Below, piece by piece: positions 23,335-32,546 of a stretch of 64,000 nucleotides of DNA. The position numbers and the translations under genes are program-made. Under the pieces are notes generated by a model. The model was not told the origin of the DNA. It saw nothing but the letters and a program-made list of their open reading frames with translations, and ran no database searches. The DNA lies in NCBI RefSeq assembly GCF_003626645.1, contig NZ_RBAM01000019.1, forward strand, positions 1 to 64,000. Reading direction: 5' to 3'. Numbering within the stretch: the first letter of the stretch is position 1; every line of letters begins with the position of its first letter. The DNA is from Streptomyces klenkii (GTDB lineage: Bacteria; Actinomycetota; Actinomycetes; Streptomycetales; Streptomycetaceae).

Positions 23335-23552
23335 CGAACAACCGCCCGTCGCTATATGCGAGTTGTGTACATCCTGCCCCTGGCGAGCGTAGTCCCTGTG
23401 CTCAATCGCGGTAACCGCTTGATCGCGGACCGCAAGGAGCCTCGCCTCGGCATGTGGTCCGCCGGTCAGAGGACGGGATCTGCCATGTGCAAGACCCCCG
23501 CGACCGTGCGACCGGTCCGGGGGCGTGGCCAACGCTGGATTGGAGCGATGAC

Positions 23553-23918
23553 ATGCATGACCTTATCGTCCGCTTTCTCGAACGGGTGAGGGCGCTGTTC
23601 AAGTTGAGCGGCTTTGGCAAGGCTGCTCGTGCACAGGGGACCGCCGACGTAGCGCGTGAACTGCCCGAGCCGATCACGGATCCCGGGCAAGTGGAGTTGC
23701 CATCCCCGCACCCCGCCGATCCCCCGCAGCACTCCGCCTGTGGCGTCTACCTGTGGGCTACCGCGCATGGCATCGATCTGAGGCCTCAGGCGCCTCTGTT
23801 CACCTGCACCTGTTCCGCCAAGGAACCGAAGGCCGCCCCAGCGTCCGTGCGGGACGAGCTGCGTGCGAAGGTAGCCGATGTCAATCACCGGAGCAGGCGG
23901 GAGCACGGTCTCTCGTAG
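23553..23918 (+). CDS. Hypothetical protein, divergent from the HTH/DUF397 pair
   Basis: 121 residues from the ATG at 23553 with GGAG nine bases upstream. It opens with an amphipathic basic helix (MHDLIVRFLERVRALFKL), then a Pro-rich linker and HSACGVYLWATAHGIDLRP, with a CTC motif further on. I recall short Streptomyces proteins of this shape beside DUF397 regulators, but the function is unknown. It is transcribed away from the regulator gene and may be its target. Confidence 0.68.
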   Translation: MHDLIVRFLERVRALFKLSGFGKAARAQGTADVARELPEPITDPGQVELPSPHPADPPQHSACGVYLWATAHGIDLRPQAPLFTCTCSAKEPKAAPASVRDELRAKVADVNHRSRREHGLS

Positions 23919-23972
23919 TCGTTGGTGATGCAGCGCCCCCCTCGCGTGCTTTCGTGGCGCAGGCGGGGCGCT

Positions 23973-24752
23973 TCAGGTCCAGTCGAGCGGCAGCAGCCAG
24001 TGGGCTTCGTCGCGGTAGTCCGTTGGGGCGCAGGTGAAGTCCAGGGTGGTGGCGGTCGGTGGGGCGTTGGTGTGCATCTTTACCGTCACCTTTTGGTGGG
24101 GTGCGAGTTCGTCCGGGAACCAGGGGTGGTGGCGGTCCCACTCCGGGCTCATGGGGCCGGTGGGGGTGATGCCGCCCGGCTTGAGCTTCTCGTCGGTCCT
24201 GATTCCGTTCCACGCCAAGTCGACGGATTTCCCCTGGTCGTTGACGTACGTCACCGTGAACTCGTAGGTGAGATCGCCTTTTGTCAGGGCGACGTCACCG
24301 GGAAGGTTCGGGACGCGCCGGGCCTTGCTCACCGTCACCTTCACGCCGTCGCGGTAGCGCGCCGTTCCGCCGGGGTTCAGTGGTGTCCCGTACTTGCCGC
24401 CCGCCGAGACCAGGTCCTCCGGCCTTTCGTCGAGGTGGGACATTGCGTCGAGGAACCAGATCGTCAGGCCCAGGCAGACAGCCGTCACCATGGCGCCCAG
24501 CCCGATGCCGATGAGCGCCGGGACGCGTACATCCGCCTTGTCCCGCTTCACCCGCCTCCGGCCGATCGCGCCGCAGACCGTCGCGGCCAGGCCCAGCAGG
24601 ATGGCCAGCGGAATGCCCCAGAGCGTGCCGGCGGTCAGCACCGCCATCACGGCCAGCCCCAATGCCACCATGCCGATGTCATTGGGCCGCTTCGGCGTGA
24701 GGCCGGGCAGGCCGGGGAGGCCAGGGAGGTCCGGCAGCGGCTTCGTCTTCAT
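23973..24752 (-). CDS. Hypothetical membrane protein with DUF4352-like exterior domain
   Basis: 259 residues. A Pro/Leu repeat (LPDLPGLPGLPGL) precedes two or three membrane helices (about 26-52 and 75-98). The outer domain has beta strands such as ARYRDGVKVTVSKARRV and YEFTVTYVNDQGKSVDL, resembling the immunoglobulin-like DUF4352 fold found on actinobacterial membrane proteins. ATG 24752 (MKTKPLPDLPG) is used; an ATG 16 codons further upstream is also in frame. Convergent with the small gene at 23553. Confidence 0.75.
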   Translation of the reverse strand: MKTKPLPDLPGLPGLPGLTPKRPNDIGMVALGLAVMAVLTAGTLWGIPLAILLGLAATVCGAIGRRRVKRDKADVRVPALIGIGLGAMVTAVCLGLTIWFLDAMSHLDERPEDLVSAGGKYGTPLNPGGTARYRDGVKVTVSKARRVPNLPGDVALTKGDLTYEFTVTYVNDQGKSVDLAWNGIRTDEKLKPGGITPTGPMSPEWDRHHPWFPDELAPHQKVTVKMHTNAPPTATTLDFTCAPTDYRDEAHWLLPLDWT

Positions 24753-24810
24753 GAGGTGATCACACCCCGGGGCGCCCCTTCCCCGGGAGCGCGCGCTCAC
24801 TCAATCCGCC

Positions 24811-24828
24811 CTGAGTAGTCCTACTCAG
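24811..24828 (-). terminator. Small palindrome downstream of tRNA-Cys
   Basis: CTGAGTAG and its perfect complement are separated by two bases, seven bases beyond the mature 3' end of tRNA-Cys. It is a likely terminator or processing hairpin, but it also sits just upstream of the membrane protein gene and could be an operator there. Confidence 0.4.
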
Positions 24829-24835
24829 AACCCAG

Positions 24836-24907
24836 AGGCCGTGACCGGAATCGAACCGGCGTAACTCGCTTTGCAGGCGAGTCCCTCAACCACTCGGGCA
24901 CACGGCC
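24836..24907 (-). tRNA. tRNA-Cys (GCA anticodon)
   Basis: On the minus strand the acceptor arms GGCCGTG and CACGGCC pair perfectly with a U discriminator, as expected for cysteine. The anticodon arm is CTCGC-CTGCAAA-GCGAG, giving anticodon GCA, and the T arm contains GGTTCGATTCC. CCA is not encoded. It marks the boundary between the accessory region at 14.5-24.8 kb and the more conserved genes that follow. Confidence 0.95.
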
Positions 24908-24995
24908 AAGTCGTGCTCCTGGCATTGACACTATGGGTGCCACCCGGGACGTTCAATGGCCGCGCCCGCCCCGCAACGCGACTGCCATTCTCCGT

Positions 24996-25886
24996 TCACA
25001 CCGCCCCGCGCGCCTCCGGGTCGTACCCCCTCTTCAGGAACTGCTCCACCACCGGGCGGAACAAGTCCGGCTCGTCCACCCACGGGTAGTGGCCCACGCC
25101 GTGCAGTGTGCGGACCGCCGCCGTACGGAAGGACGCCGCGACCAGCTCCCCCGCGCGCATGCCCGCCAGCGCGTCGCGGTCGCCCGTGATGACCAGGACG
25201 GGGCAGCCGACCTCCGGGAGGCGGGAGAGGAGGGCGTGGCGGGCCGGGTCGTCGACGCCCTGCCAGAAGCCGGCGCGGGGGACCGGGCCGAGCTGGCCGG
25301 GTTCGGTGGCGGCGTGGGCGCGCTGCGGGCCGTCCCAGCGGCCGTAGCCCATGGGGGCCGCGCGGAGCAGGAGGCTGCGGACCTCGTCCATGTCGCCGGC
25401 CGTGGGGAGGGTGTGCACGGCCACGTACGCGTCCGTCCACCAGTCCTCCGTCGCGCGGGACTCGAAGATCTCCTCGGCGTCGTCGGGCAGCTCCCCCTGG
25501 AGCCGCGAGCCGGGCGTGACGAGCACGAGCCGCGTGAGGCGGTCGCCGTGCTGCGCCGCGTACGCCTGGGCCGTCGCGCACGCCGCGTCGTGGGCGAGCA
25601 GCGCGAAGGTCTCCAGGCCCAGGTGCGTGCGCAGGGACTCCAGGTCCTCGGCGAGCGCCGGGAACGCGTACCCCCACGGCTCGGGCGAGGGCGGCGAGGC
25701 CCCCGTGCCGCGGCTGTCCGGGACGATCAGGGTGCGGTGGGCGTCCAGGCCGCCCAGGTCACCCAAATACGCGGCGTCCCTGCCCGGGCCGCCCGCCAGG
25801 CACACCAGGGGAGGACCCGCGCCCTCCGACCCCTCCAGCACCTGATAGCTCAGTTCCACTCCGTCGTATGACGTGTAATGCGGCAT
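24996..25886 (-). CDS. Alpha/beta hydrolase with an aspartate at the nucleophile position
   Basis: 296 residues with the oxyanion-loop motif LAGGPGRDAAYLG and PDSRGTGAS, typical of the proline iminopeptidase-like branch. The nucleophile elbow reads LLAHDAACA, so residue 100 is Asp, where serine is usual in this branch. Asp nucleophiles occur in epoxide hydrolases and dehalogenases. The distal acid is in GDRDAL and the catalytic His in HGVGHYPWVDEP. Substrate unknown. It is divergent from the LysR gene, which may control it. Confidence 0.85.
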   Translation of the reverse strand: MPHYTSYDGVELSYQVLEGSEGAGPPLVCLAGGPGRDAAYLGDLGGLDAHRTLIVPDSRGTGASPPSPEPWGYAFPALAEDLESLRTHLGLETFALLAHDAACATAQAYAAQHGDRLTRLVLVTPGSRLQGELPDDAEEIFESRATEDWWTDAYVAVHTLPTAGDMDEVRSLLLRAAPMGYGRWDGPQRAHAATEPGQLGPVPRAGFWQGVDDPARHALLSRLPEVGCPVLVITGDRDALAGMRAGELVAASFRTAAVRTLHGVGHYPWVDEPDLFRPVVEQFLKRGYDPEARGAV

Positions 25887-25974
25887 AAGTTCGCCCTATC
25901 CCTTCTGTCCGGTCATCCAGAAGCTACCTCTCACCTCTCTCCCCGCTATCCCAAATTCCGCTTATGATTCCGGC

Positions 25975-26880
25975 GTGTTCGACTCGCGGCACATCAAGAC
26001 GTTCCACGCGGTGGTCACGGCCGGTTCGTACTCCGCGGCCGCCCGCGTGCTCGGCTACACCCAGCCCGCGATCACCCAGCAGATGAAGGCGCTGGAGCGC
26101 TCCGTCGGCACGCCGCTGTTCACCCGCGTCGGCCGCCGCATGCGGCTCACCGAGGCCGGCGAGGCGCTCGCCCGGCACGCCGAGACCATCCTCGACAGCC
26201 TCACCGCCGCCCAGCAGCAGATGAGTTCGCTGACCCGCCTGCGCGCCGGACGCGTCAGGGTCTGCGCCTTCCCCAGCGCGAGCGCCACGCTGATACCCGA
26301 GGCGCTCGCCCGCCTCGCCGCCGACCACCCGGGCATCCGCGTCGAGCTCCTGGAGGGCGAACCGCCCGACTCGATCCGCCGCCTCGTCCGCGGCGAGTGC
26401 GACATCACCCTCGCCTTCACCTACCCCGGCCTGCACGAACAGGTCCCCGAGGAGCTGGTCGAGATACCGCTCATGGAGGACCAGCTCACCGTCCTGATGC
26501 CCATAGGGCACCCCCTCGCCCGCCGCCGCGCCGTCAAGCTCGCCGACCTGGACGGGGAGCGCTGGATCGCCGGCTGCCTGCGCTGCCGCACCAACTTCCT
26601 CCACGAGTGCGCCGAGGTCGGCTTCGCGCCCGACATCGCCTTCACCACCGACGACAACCTCGTCGTCCAGTCCCTGGTCGCCGAGGGGCTCGGCATCGCG
26701 ATGATGCCCGGCCTCGTGCTGTCCTTCATGCGCCACGACCGCATCACCGGACGCGCTCTCGACCCGGCCTCGCGCCGCCAGGTCTCCGCGTACGTGCTGC
26801 GCGACCACCTCCGGATCCCGGCGACCGCGCTCGTCCTGGACGAGCTCAAAGCCGTCGCCGCCCGGCGCGTCGGCTGCTGA
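25975..26880 (+). CDS. LysR-family transcriptional regulator
   Basis: 301 residues. The N-terminal winged helix (IKTFHAVVTAGSYSAAARVLGYTQPAITQQMKALE, residues 6-40) is classical; the inducer domain shows RVRVCAFPSASATLIPEAL and ends RIPATALVLDELKA. The GTG at 25975 is the only start that keeps the HTH intact. It sits between a divergent hydrolase gene and a downstream cysteine dioxygenase/exporter pair; LysR regulators usually control an adjacent gene, so either could be the target. Confidence 0.92.
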   Translation: MFDSRHIKTFHAVVTAGSYSAAARVLGYTQPAITQQMKALERSVGTPLFTRVGRRMRLTEAGEALARHAETILDSLTAAQQQMSSLTRLRAGRVRVCAFPSASATLIPEALARLAADHPGIRVELLEGEPPDSIRRLVRGECDITLAFTYPGLHEQVPEELVEIPLMEDQLTVLMPIGHPLARRRAVKLADLDGERWIAGCLRCRTNFLHECAEVGFAPDIAFTTDDNLVVQSLVAEGLGIAMMPGLVLSFMRHDRITGRALDPASRRQVSAYVLRDHLRIPATALVLDELKAVAARRVGC

Positions 26881-27013
26881 GCCCCAACCGTCGGCGAACC
26901 GGCAACCGGCGACTTACAGCCAACCACTTACGGCCAACTCATAAGCCCTCGTTGGGTTCCGGCCAACAGACTGTCGTTGGACCCGTCCTGCCGCCCGCCT
27001 CGACCCTGCACTC

Positions 27014-27568
27014 ATGACCACTCCCACCGCAGCCCCGACGACCGCGCGCCTCGCCCAGCTCGTCGACGACGTCCGGGAAGCCGTAGGCCGTGGCCTGCCG
27101 CCCGACACGACGGCCTACCTCGTCGGCGAGCGGCTCGCCGCCCACCTCGGCGCCGGCGACCTGCTCACCGCCGAACAGCAGGAGGGCGACCCCGACCGCT
27201 ACCGGCAGCACATCCTGCACGCCGAGCACGACGGCAGCTTCTCCATCGTCGCCCTCGTGTGGCTGCCCGGCCAGCGGACCGCCATCCACGACCACGTCTC
27301 CTGGTGCGTCACCGGCGTCCACGAGGGCACCGAGAGCGAGCGCCGCTACCGCCTCGTGCCCGACGGCACCACCGCCCGCCTCGTCGCCACCGAGGACGTC
27401 GTCAACCACCAGGGCGACGTGTGCGGCTTCGCCCCGCCCGGCGACATCCACCGCGTCCGCAACGCCTGTACGGCCAAGGCGATCTCCCTGCACATCTACG
27501 GCGCCGATATCTCCCGCCTCGGCTCCAGCGTCCGCCGCGTCTACGACCTCCCGGCCGACGAGTTCTGA
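27014..27568 (+). CDS. Cysteine dioxygenase
   Basis: 184 residues, a cupin with the iron-binding triad His92 and His94 in IHDHVSW and His146 in PPGDIHRVRN. It oxidises cysteine to cysteine sulfinate, the first step in cysteine breakdown to pyruvate and sulfite. The ATG at 27014 lacks a good ribosome site, so it may be leaderless or weakly translated. Its stop overlaps the start of the next gene (TGATG), a YeiH-type exporter, which fits removal of the sulfite formed. Confidence 0.9.
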   Translation: MTTPTAAPTTARLAQLVDDVREAVGRGLPPDTTAYLVGERLAAHLGAGDLLTAEQQEGDPDRYRQHILHAEHDGSFSIVALVWLPGQRTAIHDHVSWCVTGVHEGTESERRYRLVPDGTTARLVATEDVVNHQGDVCGFAPPGDIHRVRNACTAKAISLHIYGADISRLGSSVRRVYDLPADEF

Positions 27569-28671
27569 TGGCGATCGTCACCCCCCGGACGAGCGCATCA
27601 CCGCAGCCCGCCCCCGCAACCCCCGCCCCCGCACCCCGCCCCGGCCCGCTCCCCGGCCTCGCCACCGCCGCGGCCGGCGTGGCCGTCGCCTGGGTCGTGC
27701 ACCTGCTCGTCCCCGCCGTCCCCATGCTCACCGCCGCCGTCGTCCTCGGCATCGCCGCGGCCCACGTCCCCGGCGTACGGGCCCGGGTGCGCGGCTCCGC
27801 CCGGCCCGGCCTCACCCTGGCCGGCAAGCGGCTGATGCGGATCGGCGTCGTCCTGCTCGGGCTCAAGCTCGGCCTCGACGACGTCCTCGGCCTCGGCTGG
27901 GCCACCGTCGCCATGGTCGTCGCCGTCGTGGCGGCCACCTTCGCCGGCACGCTCTGGCTCGGGCGCCGGCTCGGCCTCCGCGGCGACCAGCCGCTCCTCA
28001 TCGCCACCGGCTACTCGATCTGCGGCGCCTCGGCCATCGGCGCCGTCAGCGAGGTCTCCGGCAGCGACGAGGAGGACGTGGCGACATCGGTCGCCCTCGT
28101 CACCCTCTGCGGCACCCTCGCCATCGCCGTCCTGCCGCTCCTGCACCACCCGCTCGGGCTGGACGACGCGCAGTTCGGCCGCTGGGTCGGCGCGGGCGTG
28201 CACGACGTCGGCCAGGTCGTGGCCACGGCGCAGACCGCCGGGCCCGCGGCGCTCACCGACGCCGTCCTCGTCAAGCTGATGCGGGTGGCGCTGCTCGCGC
28301 CGCTCGTCGCGGCGGTGGCCGTATCCGTACGCAGGCGGCGGCAGCAGACCACCCCTGCGAAGGCCTCCGTGAAGGCCTCGGAGAAGACCTCCGGGAAAGC
28401 CTCCGAGAAGCGTCCCCCGCTCATCCCCCTCTTCGTCCTCGGCTTCCTCGCCATGGTCGGCGTCCGCACCACCGGCTGGGTCCCCGCCGCCGGGCTGGAC
28501 CTCGCCGCGCACGCCCAGGAGCTCCTCCTCGCCGCCGCCCTCTTCGGCCTCGGCAGCGCCGTCCACTTGCCGTCGCTGGTCCGCACCGGCGGGCGGGTCG
28601 CCGCGCTCGGCCTGTGCTCGTGGGTCGTGATCGCGGGGGCTTCGTACGGGGGTGTCCTGCTCACCACGTGA
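27568..28671 (+). CDS. YeiH-family putative sulfite/sulfate exporter
   Basis: 367 residues with about ten membrane helices and the family motif GYSICGASAIGAVSEVSGSDEEDVA near residue 150, plus GVHDVGQVVATAQ. A charged internal repeat of Lys/Ser/Glu (KASVKASEKTSGKASEK, about residue 270) lies in a cytoplasmic loop. YeiH/PSE proteins are proposed to export sulfite or related anions. ATG 27568 is coupled to the cysteine dioxygenase stop. This pairing supports a sulfur-export role. Confidence 0.88.
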   Translation: MAIVTPRTSASPQPAPATPAPAPRPGPLPGLATAAAGVAVAWVVHLLVPAVPMLTAAVVLGIAAAHVPGVRARVRGSARPGLTLAGKRLMRIGVVLLGLKLGLDDVLGLGWATVAMVVAVVAATFAGTLWLGRRLGLRGDQPLLIATGYSICGASAIGAVSEVSGSDEEDVATSVALVTLCGTLAIAVLPLLHHPLGLDDAQFGRWVGAGVHDVGQVVATAQTAGPAALTDAVLVKLMRVALLAPLVAAVAVSVRRRRQQTTPAKASVKASEKTSGKASEKRPPLIPLFVLGFLAMVGVRTTGWVPAAGLDLAAHAQELLLAAALFGLGSAVHLPSLVRTGGRVAALGLCSWVVIAGASYGGVLLTT

Positions 28672-28900
28672 CGCCTTCGCGTCACGTGGGTCATCCTGTA
28701 CGTACGGTGACGGTGGTCGCAGATCCCGCCGGGCCCTCGCCGCGGGGGCTGAGCGCCGCTGCGGCGGGGAGGCCTTCGGGACCTGGTACTCGCCCCTCAG
28801 CCCCCTCCAGGGCGGCCCTTCTTCCTAAGACAGAAGTCCCGCCCCATCTCCTCCCCGCGGCACGTGCCCGAACGTGATCCCCTCCGTACGCTCAAGCGGT

Positions 28901-30379
28901 ATGACCGCAGCCGAATCCGTGGCCCCGCAGGCCACTGCCGCGAACGACCCGGCCGACGGCATACTCGGCCGCCGCCACCGGGCCCTGACCCTGGGCATCA
29001 TCTCGGTCGTCTCCCTCATCGCCTTCGAGGCGAGCGCGGTGACGACCGCGATGCCCGTCGCCGCCCGCGCCCTCGACGGCATCGGCCTCTACGCCTTCGC
29101 CTTCTCCGCCTTCTTCACCACGAGCCTCTTCGCGATGACGCTGTCGGGGGAGTGGTGCGACCGCTCGGGCCCGCTCGTCCCCCTGTTCACCGGCATCGCC
29201 GCCTTCGGCACCGGCCTGGTGATCGCGGGCTCGGCGCAGCGGATGTGGATGTTCGTCGCGGGGCGCGGGGTGCAGGGCATCGGCGGCGGGCTGGTGATCG
29301 TCGCGCTGTACGTGGTGGTCGGCCGGGCGTATCCGGAGCGGCTGCGCGCCTCGGTGATGGCCTCCTTCTCCGCCGCCTGGGTGCTGCCGGTGATCGTCGG
29401 CCCGCTGGTGGCGGGCACGGTCACCGAGCAGTTCGGCTGGCGGTGGGTGTTCCTGGCCATCCCGGTGCTGGTCCTGCTGCCGCTGGCGGTGATGCTCCCG
29501 GCGCTGCGCGCCCTGCCGCCCGGCCCGCCGGCCGGGTCGCCCGACCGGCGCCGCATCCTGCTGGCGCTGGCCGTCGCGGCGGGCGCCGGGCTGTTGCAGT
29601 ACGCGGGGCAGGACCTCACGCCCTGGGCCCTGCTGCCGGCCGCCGCCGGGCTCGCCCTGCTGGTGCCGTGCGTGCGGCGCCTGCTGCCGCGCGGCACCTT
29701 CCGCGCCCGCCGCGGGCTGCCTTCGGTGGTGCTGCTGCGCGGCATCGCGCAGGGCTCCTTCGTGGCCGCGGAGAGCTTCATCCCGCTGATGCTGGTCACC
29801 GAGCGCGGCCTGTCCGCGACGCTCGCGGGCTTCTCCCTCACGGGCGGCGGGCTGACCTGGGCGCTCGGTTCGTACACCCAGAGCCGCCGCCGGGCCGAGC
29901 CGTACCGCGAGCGGCTGATGTGCCTGGGCATGGGGCTGGTGGCGCTCGCCGTCGCGCTGATGGCGGCGGTGCTGGTGCACGGCGTGCCGGTGTGGGCGGC
30001 CGGGGCGTCGTGGGTGCTCGGGGGCTACGGCATGGGTCTGACGATCTCCAGCGGGGCGGTGCTCCTGCTGAAGCTGTCCCGGCCGGGCGAGGAGGGCACG
30101 AACGCGGCCTCCCTCCAGACGTCGGACGCGCTCGGCAGCATCCTCCTGGTCGGGCTGGCCGGAGTGCTCTTCGTCTCCTTCGGCGGAGGATCCGCGGGAG
30201 GCTCGGTGACCACGGCCACGGCCGGCGCCGCCGCCCCGCCCCACGCCTTCGCCGCGGTCTTCGCGGCCGCGGCGGCGTTCGCGCTGGTGGGCGCGTACGT
30301 GGCCACCCGGCTGGGCCCGCGGGAGGCCGCCGGGCGCGGTGTGACCTCGGTCCCACCCGCGGGTGACCCCGGGGCGTAA
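28901..30379 (+). CDS. MFS drug-resistance-type transporter
   Basis: 492 residues with about 14 membrane helices. Motifs include IAFEASAVTTAMPVAARAL in helix 1, the motif A-like GEWCDRSGPLVPLFTG, and GRGVQGIGGGLVIVALYVVV, as in the EmrB/QacA branch of proton-driven exporters. ATG 28901 is used because it begins a short hydrophilic tail before helix 1. Stands alone after the exporter gene with about 230 bp between; substrate unknown. Confidence 0.88.
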   Translation: MTAAESVAPQATAANDPADGILGRRHRALTLGIISVVSLIAFEASAVTTAMPVAARALDGIGLYAFAFSAFFTTSLFAMTLSGEWCDRSGPLVPLFTGIAAFGTGLVIAGSAQRMWMFVAGRGVQGIGGGLVIVALYVVVGRAYPERLRASVMASFSAAWVLPVIVGPLVAGTVTEQFGWRWVFLAIPVLVLLPLAVMLPALRALPPGPPAGSPDRRRILLALAVAAGAGLLQYAGQDLTPWALLPAAAGLALLVPCVRRLLPRGTFRARRGLPSVVLLRGIAQGSFVAAESFIPLMLVTERGLSATLAGFSLTGGGLTWALGSYTQSRRRAEPYRERLMCLGMGLVALAVALMAAVLVHGVPVWAAGASWVLGGYGMGLTISSGAVLLLKLSRPGEEGTNAASLQTSDALGSILLVGLAGVLFVSFGGGSAGGSVTTATAGAAAPPHAFAAVFAAAAAFALVGAYVATRLGPREAAGRGVTSVPPAGDPGA

Positions 30380-30449
30380 CCCCGGAGCGTGAACCCGGGC
30401 CCCGGTAGGCTGACGCGGTTGCCGACCGCCGAACCAGCCGACGGAGACC

Positions 30450-32240
30450 GTGACTACCACCACCACAAACCACCACCTCTCCCCAGCTTTCCCCGGCCGG
30501 GCCCCTTGGGGTACCGCGAACAAGCTGCGCGCCTGGCAGGAGGGTGCGATGGGGAAGTACGTGCAGGAGCAGCCGCGCGACTTCCTCGCCGTCGCCACGC
30601 CCGGCGCCGGCAAGACGACCTTCGCGCTCACCCTCGCCTCCTGGCTGCTGCACCACCACGTCGTCCAGCAGGTGACCGTCGTCGCCCCGACCGAGCACCT
30701 GAAGAAGCAGTGGGCGGAGGCCGCGGCCCGGATAGGCATCAAGCTCGACCCGGAGTACAGCGCCGGCCCCCTCGGCCGCGAGTACCACGGCGTCGCCGTC
30801 ACCTACGCCGGCGTGGGCGTGCGCCCGATGCTGCACCGCAACCGCTGCGAGCAGCGCAAGACCCTCGTCATCCTCGACGAGATCCACCACGCCGGTGACT
30901 CGAAGTCCTGGGGCGAGGCGTGCATGGAGGCCTTCGAGCCCGCCACCCGCCGGCTCGCCCTGACCGGCACGCCCTTCCGCTCGGACACCAACCCCATCCC
31001 GTTCGTGACGTACGAGGAGGGCAACGACGGCATCCGCCGCTCCTCCGCCGACTACACGTACGGATACGGCAACGCCCTCTCCGACGGCGTCGTCCGCCCG
31101 GTCATCTTCCTCTCCTACAGCGGCAACATGCGCTGGCGGACCAAGGCGGGCGACGAGATCGCGGCCCGCCTCGGCGAGCCGATGACCAAGGACGCCGTCT
31201 CCCAGGCCTGGCGCACCGCGCTCGACCCGCGCGGCGAGTGGATGCCGAACGTGCTGCGGGCGGCCGACCGCCGCCTCACCGAGGTGCGCAAGTCGATCCC
31301 CGACGCGGGCGCCCTCGTCATCGCCTCCGACCAGGAGTCCGCCCGCGCCTACGCCAAGCTGATCCGCGAGATCACCGGCGAGGGCGCCACGCTTGTGCTG
31401 TCCGACGACAGCGGCGCCTCCCAGCGCATCGACGACTTCTCGCACGGCACCGACCGCTGGATGGTCGCCGTCCGCATGGTGTCCGAGGGCGTCGACGTGC
31501 CCCGGCTCGCGGTCGGCGTCTACGCGACGACGATCTCCACGCCGCTGTTCTTCGCCCAGGCCGTCGGCCGCTTCGTGCGCTCGCGGCGCCGCGGCGAGAC
31601 GGCGTCCGTCTTCCTGCCGACCGTCCCGGACCTGCTGACCTTCGCCAACGAGATGGAGGTCGAGCGCGACCACGTCCTCGACAAGCCGAAGAAGGGCGAC
31701 GGCGAGGAGGACCCGTACGCGGAGGAGGACAAGCTCCTCGCCGAGGCGGAGCGCCAGCAGGACGAGGACACCGGCACCGACGACCAACTCTCCTTCGAGG
31801 CGCTGGAGTCGGACGCGGTCTTCGACCGGGTGCTCTACAACAACGCCGAGTTCGGCATGCAGGCGCACGCGGGCAGCGCGGAGGAGCAGGACTACCTCGG
31901 CATCCCCGGCCTGCTGGAGCCCGAGCAGGTGCAGCTGCTGCTCCAGAAGCGGCAGGCCCGCCAGATCGCGCACAGCCGCAAGCGGCCGGACGAGGAGGCG
32001 GACCTCCTCGAACTGCCCGCCGAGCGGCGCCCGGTGGTCACCCACAAGGAGCTCCTGGAGCTGCGCAAGCAGCTGAACACGCTGGTCGGCGCCTACGTCC
32101 ACCAGAGCGGCAAGCCCCACGGCGTCATCCACACCGAACTGCGCCGCGTCTGCGGCGGCCCCCCGAGCGCGGAAGCCACGGCGGGCCAGCTCAACGAGCG
32201 CATCCGCAAGGTGCGCGAGTGGGCCACGCGCATGAAGTAG
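30450..32240 (+). CDS. DEAD/DEAH-box helicase
   Basis: 596 residues. Walker A is ATPGAGKTT (Lys at 55), Walker B is ILDEIHH and motif III-like LALTGTPFRSD follows. The second RecA domain contains RMVSEGVDVPRLAVGVYATT and QAVGRFVRSRR, the arginine-finger motif VI. The last 180 residues are acidic then basic, with no zinc or nuclease motif seen. It resembles the superfamily 2 UvsW/RadD-like helicases acting on nucleic acid. GTG 30450 (MTTTTTNHHL) is used; a hairpin follows the stop. Confidence 0.9.
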   Translation: MTTTTTNHHLSPAFPGRAPWGTANKLRAWQEGAMGKYVQEQPRDFLAVATPGAGKTTFALTLASWLLHHHVVQQVTVVAPTEHLKKQWAEAAARIGIKLDPEYSAGPLGREYHGVAVTYAGVGVRPMLHRNRCEQRKTLVILDEIHHAGDSKSWGEACMEAFEPATRRLALTGTPFRSDTNPIPFVTYEEGNDGIRRSSADYTYGYGNALSDGVVRPVIFLSYSGNMRWRTKAGDEIAARLGEPMTKDAVSQAWRTALDPRGEWMPNVLRAADRRLTEVRKSIPDAGALVIASDQESARAYAKLIREITGEGATLVLSDDSGASQRIDDFSHGTDRWMVAVRMVSEGVDVPRLAVGVYATTISTPLFFAQAVGRFVRSRRRGETASVFLPTVPDLLTFANEMEVERDHVLDKPKKGDGEEDPYAEEDKLLAEAERQQDEDTGTDDQLSFEALESDAVFDRVLYNNAEFGMQAHAGSAEEQDYLGIPGLLEPEQVQLLLQKRQARQIAHSRKRPDEEADLLELPAERRPVVTHKELLELRKQLNTLVGAYVHQSGKPHGVIHTELRRVCGGPPSAEATAGQLNERIRKVREWATRMK

Positions 32241-32546
32241 GCGGCGCGCCCTCACCTTCCGGCGGTACGGGGCCGGCGTCCGCATGGCGGGACGCCGGCC
32301 CCGATATCCGAAATTCGGTCCTGCGCTGACCGGATCGCGGGCAGACTCTTCCACTGAGCGGACCGGCGGCGCTACGGTTCCGGTCACGCACACGCCCCGT
32401 GGCAGCGCCGCCGCGGAGCGCAGCCGGTAAAGAAGAGCTGCAAGAAGCGACAAGCCGCCGGCGGCCTCTCCTCGCGCGCTGCCGGCACGGGACCGGTGGC
32501 GCACCCCACCCGACGAGAGCCGCCCCCACATCGGAGGAGGGGCGTC
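32241..32546. other. Intergenic stretch holding a terminator and the next promoter region
   Basis: About 306 bp without a gene. The first 60 bp contain the helicase terminator (32269-32302). The rest presumably holds the promoter of the IclR-type gene; an A/T-richer patch, CCGATATCCGAAATTCGG at 32301-32318, contains a short dyad (CCGA...TCGG). No other structure was found. Confidence 0.5.
32269..32302 (+). terminator. Terminator after the helicase gene
   Basis: Perfect 13-bp arms (GGGGCCGGCGTCC and complement) with an 8-nt loop, 28 bases after the stop. Confidence 0.8.

Noticed and set aside
24836..24907. An integrated element with its attachment site in tRNA-Cys
   Set aside because: No integrase, excisionase or repeat of the tRNA 3' end was seen in the neighbouring accessory region, though the wider genome is not visible.
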